Both the position numbers and the translations under genes were made by a program. Shown here one piece after another: positions 6,099 to 8,413 of a stretch of DNA of 8,413 nucleotides. Numbering within the stretch: position 1 is the first letter of the stretch; each line of letters starts with the position of its first letter. Origin of the DNA: Haloarculaceae archaeon (GTDB taxonomy: Archaea; Halobacteriota; Halobacteria; Halobacteriales; Haloarculaceae); NCBI GenBank assembly GCA_018609665.1, contig JAHENN010000016.1, positions 1 to 8,413 of the forward strand, in the 5' to 3' direction. Below the pieces are notes generated by a model. It saw only the letters and a list, made by a program, of their open reading frames with translations. It was not told where the DNA came from and ran no database searches.

Positions 6099-6568
6099 TA
6101 TGTCACCCTCTCGACGTCGAGCACGACGTCGTCGATGCCGTTCTCGGCGACGACCTTCGCGCGGTTCAGTTCGGTCTCGTCGATGTCGTCGCGGCCGCTG
6201 ACGTCCGTGACGGTGAACCGCAGCAGGTCGCCGACCAGCCACAGGTCCGTCGACTCTGTGACGCCGACGACCGTCCGGTCGGCGTCGGGCAGCAGCACGC
6301 CGTCGACCAGCAGGCTCGTGTCGCTGGCCGACAGCTCCGTGCTGCCGGTGTTGCGCGCCTCGACGGTCAGCGTGTCCGACGTCTCGTTGTAGGTGGCGTT
6401 CTCGATCTCCAGTTCGGTGTTGATCGTCGCGACGCCGCGGTCGATCTGCTCGCCCTGGGAGTCGGTGACGTCGGTGAAACTGCCGGCCAGCGACGGCACC
6501 GCCAGCCCGGCAGCGACGATGAAGCCGGCGAAGATGATCGCCGCCGAGCCGCTGACGCTAAAGCCCAT
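6098..6568 (-). CDS. flaF: Archaellum protein FlaF (ArlF)
   Basis: FlaF is a pseudoperiplasmic beta-sandwich protein anchored by one N-terminal helix. It binds S-layer protein and works with FlaG as part of the archaellum stator. The start at 6568 gives 156 residues opening with MGFSVSGSAAIIFAGF, the usual FlaF N-terminus. The hydrophobic helix spans about 5-27. The external domain contains VEARNTGSTELS (69-80) and LLVDGVLLP (86-94), typical of the family. Sequons at Asn57 (Asn-Ala-Thr) and Asn61 (Asn-Glu-Thr) suggest glycosylation outside the cell. An upstream in-frame extension to 6751 has Arg/Pro-rich sequence unlike the family and is rejected. It is the first gene of flaF-flaG and lies 299 bases downstream of the archaellin genes, with which it may be partly co-transcribed. 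No clear Shine-Dalgarno sequence precedes it. Confidence 0.9.
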   Translation of the reverse strand: MGFSVSGSAAIIFAGFIVAAGLAVPSLAGSFTDVTDSQGEQIDRGVATINTELEIENATYNETSDTLTVEARNTGSTELSASDTSLLVDGVLLPDADRTVVGVTESTDLWLVGDLLRFTVTDVSGRDDIDETELNRAKVVAENGIDDVVLDVERVT

Positions 6569-6634
6569 TCTGTATTCTCTCTTGTCCCGACGACCGACTT
6601 GTACGTTCGCTGTTCCGTTGTCCGCTGCGTCCGA

Positions 6635-6647
6635 GTGTTTTAGACCG
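6635..6647 (-). promoter_or_regulatory. Candidate TATA box of flaF-flaG, proximal
   Basis: The minus strand reads TCTAAAACA at 6645-6637, an A+T-rich box in G+C-rich surroundings. It would start transcription near 6613 and leave a leader of about 45 bases before flaF. This gives flaF-flaG a promoter separate from that of the archaellins. Confidence 0.4.
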
Positions 6648-6748
6648 TCGTCACGGCGGAACGGTTCGAGTATGCTCCGTTCAAGCGCCGAATGGCACGG
6701 CGGCCTTTGATTCGGTGCCGACGCTCGTGTAGTACGACACGTCCATGC

Positions 6749-6760
6749 CACTAAAGCGAG
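6749..6760 (-). promoter_or_regulatory. Candidate TATA box of flaF-flaG, distal, next to the palindrome
   Basis: The minus strand reads CTCGCTTTAGTGG at 6760-6748, with TTTAG as the TATA-like core. It lies just downstream, in the direction of flaF, of the palindrome at 6767-6783, which would then cover the BRE region. If used, the leader before flaF would be about 155 bases. Confidence 0.35.
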
Positions 6761-6766
6761 GAGCCC

Positions 6767-6783
6767 GTTTCACCGCATGAAAC
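6767..6783. promoter_or_regulatory. Second copy of the palindrome, candidate operator before flaF
   Basis: GTTTCACCGCATGAAAC has perfect 6-base arms and a 5-base centre. It shares the TTTCA-N5-TGAAA layout and 13 of 15 core bases with the palindrome before the PadR-type gene (1623-1641). It sits in the gap between the last archaellin gene and flaF, about 200 bases from the flaF start. Confidence 0.6.
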
Positions 6784-6835
6784 AGGGACTGATGAGCGGA
6801 TGGCCGATAGACAGACCACCGTCTCCTCGTCTTTT

Positions 6836-6854
6836 GAGAAGAAAGAACGGAAAC
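6836..6854 (-). terminator. T-rich terminator-like tract after the archaellin genes
   Basis: About 15 bases beyond the archaellin stop codon the minus strand becomes pyrimidine-rich with three T runs (GTTTCCGTTCTTTCTTCTC). Archaeal transcription commonly ends at such T-rich stretches without a hairpin. This would end most archaellin transcripts before flaF. Confidence 0.55.
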
Positions 6855-6867
6855 CTCAGATGGCCGG

Positions 6868-7419
6868 TTACAGGCTCACCGAACTCTTGCTATCGTCGAT
6901 CGGGTCCGGCGGATTGAGCACGACAGTAGTCCGTGACCCGTCCGCGGTCACGAAGACCAGCTCGACCTGGTTTCCAGCGTCTATTGAGGAGACGATTGAG
7001 TCCCCGTTGCCGTTAGTGAGGTCGATAGTCGCGAAATCCCCGTCATTTCGCAGCGGGTCAGTCCCGGCGGATACGTCGTTGTTGAGATCGGAGTCGACTC
7101 CGCTTGCGTCTCCGAATACCTCGAGCCTGACGTTCGATAGGTTTATCGAGTCCGACCCCGGGGCGAGCGACACGACGACCTCTATGCTGTCGACGCTACC
7201 GCTGCCGGTGGGTGACCCCGTCGCCTCGACTACTTGGAGTCCGTTTGCGACCTGGCTCGTACTCTCCTGACCGGTCGATTCTGCCTGTGACTGCAGGAAG
7301 CCGGCGGTGTTGATCAGCACGCCCGCCGCGATGGCCGCAACCAGGACCAGCGCGATGAACACGATGAGCGTGCCGATGCCCACCTGCCCGCGTTCCTCGT
7401 CGTTCAGTGTGTCGAACAT
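6868..7419 (-). CDS. flaB: Archaellin (archaellum filament protein), third of three tandem genes
   Basis: This is a structural subunit of the archaellum filament. The 183-residue precursor has a class III (type IV pilin-like) signal peptide: an 11-residue leader ending in EERG, with predicted cut after Gly11 before QVGIGTLIVFIALVLVAA, by the prearchaellin peptidase. The hydrophobic helix (12-45) packs the filament core, and LINTAGFLQSQAE continues it. The outer domain (about 60-183) is Asp/Ser/Gly-rich and ends in TTVVLNPPDP (164-173), shared with both neighbours. Asn93-Leu-Ser is a glycosylation sequon. The start at 7419 follows the previous stop by 2 bases and has AGGTGG 10 bases upstream. 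Its outer-domain DNA is lower in G+C (about 58% over 7021-7140) and more diverged than in the other two copies. The exact subtype (FlgA/FlgB/ArlA) is not assignable. Confidence 0.93.
   Translation of the reverse strand: MFDTLNDEERGQVGIGTLIVFIALVLVAAIAAGVLINTAGFLQSQAESTGQESTSQVANGLQVVEATGSPTGSGSVDSIEVVVSLAPGSDSINLSNVRLEVFGDASGVDSDLNNDVSAGTDPLRNDGDFATIDLTNGNGDSIVSSIDAGNQVELVFVTADGSRTTVVLNPPDPIDDSKSSVSL
7289..7400 (-). repeat. 112-base archaellin 5' repeat, third gene
   Basis: This stretch matches 7840-7951 with a single difference (7372 versus 7923). It encodes the end of the signal peptide and the whole hydrophobic core helix. Sequence on both sides diverges sharply. Confidence 0.9.
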
Positions 7420-7421
7420 TG

Positions 7422-7970
7422 TTACAGTTCCACCTTGTCGTTCGGGTCGAGCGGGTCGGGCACGTTGAGGACCGTCGTGGTCTGTGCCCCGTCAGAGGTC
7501 GTGATAACGACCTCGATTTCGTCGCCAGCGCTCACGCCGCCATCACCGGACAGGTCGACCGTGAGGGAGGCGAATTCGCCGGATTCCGTCAGCACTGTTC
7601 CGGTGTCGCCGCCGATTTCGCTCGCACTCCCGATTTCGCCGAGCTGGGCGCTCGTGTCGCCGAACGCCTCGAACCGCGCGCTACTCACGTTTACTGGGTC
7701 CGAGCCAGGGGCCAACTTGAGCACGATGGTGAACTGGTCCCCCGTGCTGGAACTTGAGTCGGTAGTGAGCGATTCGCTGACGACCTGCAGGCCGTTGGAG
7801 ACCTGACTGGTACTCTCTTCGCCCGTTGCCTCTGCCTGCGACTGCAGGAAGCCGGCGGTGTTGATCAGCACGCCCGCCGCGATGGCCGCAACCAGGACCA
7901 GCGCGATGAACACGATGAGCGTCCCGATGCCCACCTGCCCGCGTTCCTCGTTTATGACACTCTCGACCAT
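7422..7970 (-). CDS. flaB: Archaellin (archaellum filament protein), second of three tandem genes
   Basis: The 182-residue precursor opens with the 11-residue leader MVESVINEERG, then QVGIGTLIVFIALVLVAA, the class III signal and core helix shared with its neighbours. From residue 12 to about 45 it is identical in protein to the third copy. From residue 46 to about 63 (AEATGEESTSQVSNGLQV) it matches the first copy instead. The outer domain is variable, with a Ser-rich stretch at 66-76, a sequon at Asn94 (Asn-Val-Ser) and the shared end TTTVLNVPDP (164-173). The stop-to-start spacing of 2 bases on both sides shows one transcript. Tandem archaellins in haloarchaea can build filaments of mixed composition or replace each other. 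Confidence 0.94.
   Translation of the reverse strand: MVESVINEERGQVGIGTLIVFIALVLVAAIAAGVLINTAGFLQSQAEATGEESTSQVSNGLQVVSESLTTDSSSSTGDQFTIVLKLAPGSDPVNVSSARFEAFGDTSAQLGEIGSASEIGGDTGTVLTESGEFASLTVDLSGDGGVSAGDEIEVVITTSDGAQTTTVLNVPDPLDPNDKVEL
7782..7898 (-). repeat. 117-base perfect archaellin repeat, second gene
   Basis: Identical at every base to 8297-8413 (offset 515). The match runs to the window end, so its true length is greater. It covers the core helix and the first part of the outer domain. Confidence 0.9.
7840..7951 (-). repeat. 112-base archaellin 5' repeat, second gene
   Basis: Partner of 7289-7400, with one difference at 7923. It overlaps the longer repeat shared with the first gene, so a common core of at least 59 bases is identical in all three genes. 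Confidence 0.9.
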
Positions 7971-7972
7971 CG

Positions 7973-8413
7973 TCAGAGCTGGACCTGGTCCTTGTCCGTG
8001 TCGACCGGGTCGGGAGCGTTGAGCACGACCGTCGTCTGTGCGCCGCTCGCCGTCGTGATGGTCAGCTGGACCGTATCGCCCTCGAGCATCGAGAAGCTGA
8101 ATTGGAACGTCTCGAAGTCACCGGACTCGGTGAGCACCGTCGACGGCAGACTCGTCACGGTGGCGTCGGCGTCTCCGCTCACGTCGATTCGCACAGCGCC
8201 AAGATCGACCGGGTCGGACCCCGGCGCCAGCGTGAGCGTAATCTGTGGGTTGGCGCCACCACTATCGAGGCTCGACGCACTCGCGTTCGCGCTGGTGACC
8301 TGCAGGCCGTTGGAGACCTGACTGGTACTCTCTTCGCCCGTTGCCTCTGCCTGCGACTGCAGGAAGCCGGCGGTGTTGATCAGCACGCCCGCCGCGATGG
8401 CCGCAACCAGGAC
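7973..8413 (-). CDS. flaB: Archaellin, first of three tandem genes, 5' end cut by the window
   Basis: The reading frame is open to the right edge. The last 146 residues are present; the leader peptide, cleavage site and start of the core helix lie beyond 8413. What is visible begins in the core helix (VLVAAIAAG then VLINTAGFLQSQAE), matching the other two copies, and an internal GTG there is not a start. The outer domain differs from its neighbours, with an Asn-Ala-Ser sequon near SANASASS, and lacks the sequon that the others have next to LAPGSD. It ends with the shared TTVVLNAPDP motif. Two bases separate its stop from the next archaellin. As first gene of the unit, its missing upstream region should hold the archaellin promoter. 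Confidence 0.92.
   Translation of the reverse strand, partial: VLVAAIAAGVLINTAGFLQSQAEATGEESTSQVSNGLQVTSANASASSLDSGGANPQITLTLAPGSDPVDLGAVRIDVSGDADATVTSLPSTVLTESGDFETFQFSFSMLEGDTVQLTITTASGAQTTVVLNAPDPVDTDKDQVQL
8297..8413 (-). repeat. 117-base perfect archaellin repeat, first gene
   Basis: Partner of 7782-7898, cut by the window edge. It starts 7-8 codons into the variable region and continues through the core helix. Confidence 0.9.

Larger units (their letters stand above)
6569..6867. other. 299-base gap between archaellins and flaF
   Basis: No convincing gene is seen on either strand. It holds the T-rich archaellin terminator (6836-6854), the palindrome (6767-6783) and two TATA-like boxes facing flaF (6749-6760 and 6635-6647). 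The segment from about 6650 to 6745 shows nothing I can name; it would be transcribed as leader if the distal promoter is used. Confidence 0.7.

Noticed and set aside
6569..6751. In-frame upstream extension of flaF
   Set aside because: The added residues are Arg/Pro/Cys-rich and come before the canonical MGFSVSGSAA start. It is an open frame by chance.
6800..7270. 156-residue open frame on the plus strand opposite the third archaellin
   Set aside because: It mirrors the archaellin gene, is Ser/Thr/Pro-rich as expected from its antisense frame, and runs through the archaellin terminator. The archaellin reading is certain.
7289..8413. CRISPR array or insertion sequence as explanation for the repeats
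   Set aside because: The repeats are in-frame coding sequence of three archaellins spaced by whole genes, with no spacers, terminal inverted repeats or transposase.

Overview
The window looks like a haloarchaeal (class Halobacteria) chromosome. The evidence is a high G+C content (about 73% by my count in parts of the CheC gene), strongly acidic proteins, leaderless-type promoters with a TATA-like box about 27-30 bases before the start codon, and a chemotaxis plus archaellum gene set. I cannot fix the genus. The overall theme is swimming motility: archaellin filament proteins, the FlaF/FlaG stator-type proteins, and the CheY-CheC-CheD adaptation branch that couples receptor state to the archaellum motor.

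Layout. 1-67: a G+C-rich hairpin and a leaderless promoter. 68-1579 (+): a polytopic membrane protein with a C-terminal SpoIIM (DUF95) domain. 1703-2179 (+): a PadR-type winged-helix regulator with a perfect palindrome in its promoter region. 4271 down to 2216 (-): a tight cheY-cheC-cheD operon (gaps of 1 and 3 bases), the CheC being a tandem double-domain form. 4385-4780 (+): a small haloarchaeal protein of unknown function, divergent from cheY. 5425 down to 4784 (-): an acidic two-part haloarchaeal protein of unknown function with an N-terminal ELD-type motif. 6568 down to 5619 (-): flaF-flaG, overlapping by one base. 8413 down to 6868 (-): three tandem archaellin genes separated by 2 bases each; the first in transcription order is cut by the window edge.

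How they may work together. Archaellins are exported through the archaellum machinery after class III signal peptide cleavage and form the filament. FlaF and FlaG sit in the pseudoperiplasm at the S-layer. Phospho-CheY signals to the archaellum through haloarchaeal adaptors not present here. CheC removes phosphate from CheY and partners with CheD, which deamidates receptors. The motor genes (flaH, flaI, flaJ), cheA, cheB and cheR are not in the window.

The most interesting non-coding signal is a near-identical palindrome (TTTCA-YCGCR-TGAAA) that I found by eye at only two places: before the PadR-type gene and in the 299-base gap between the archaellins and flaF. This suggests, without proving it, that the PadR-type protein controls itself and the flaF-flaG unit.
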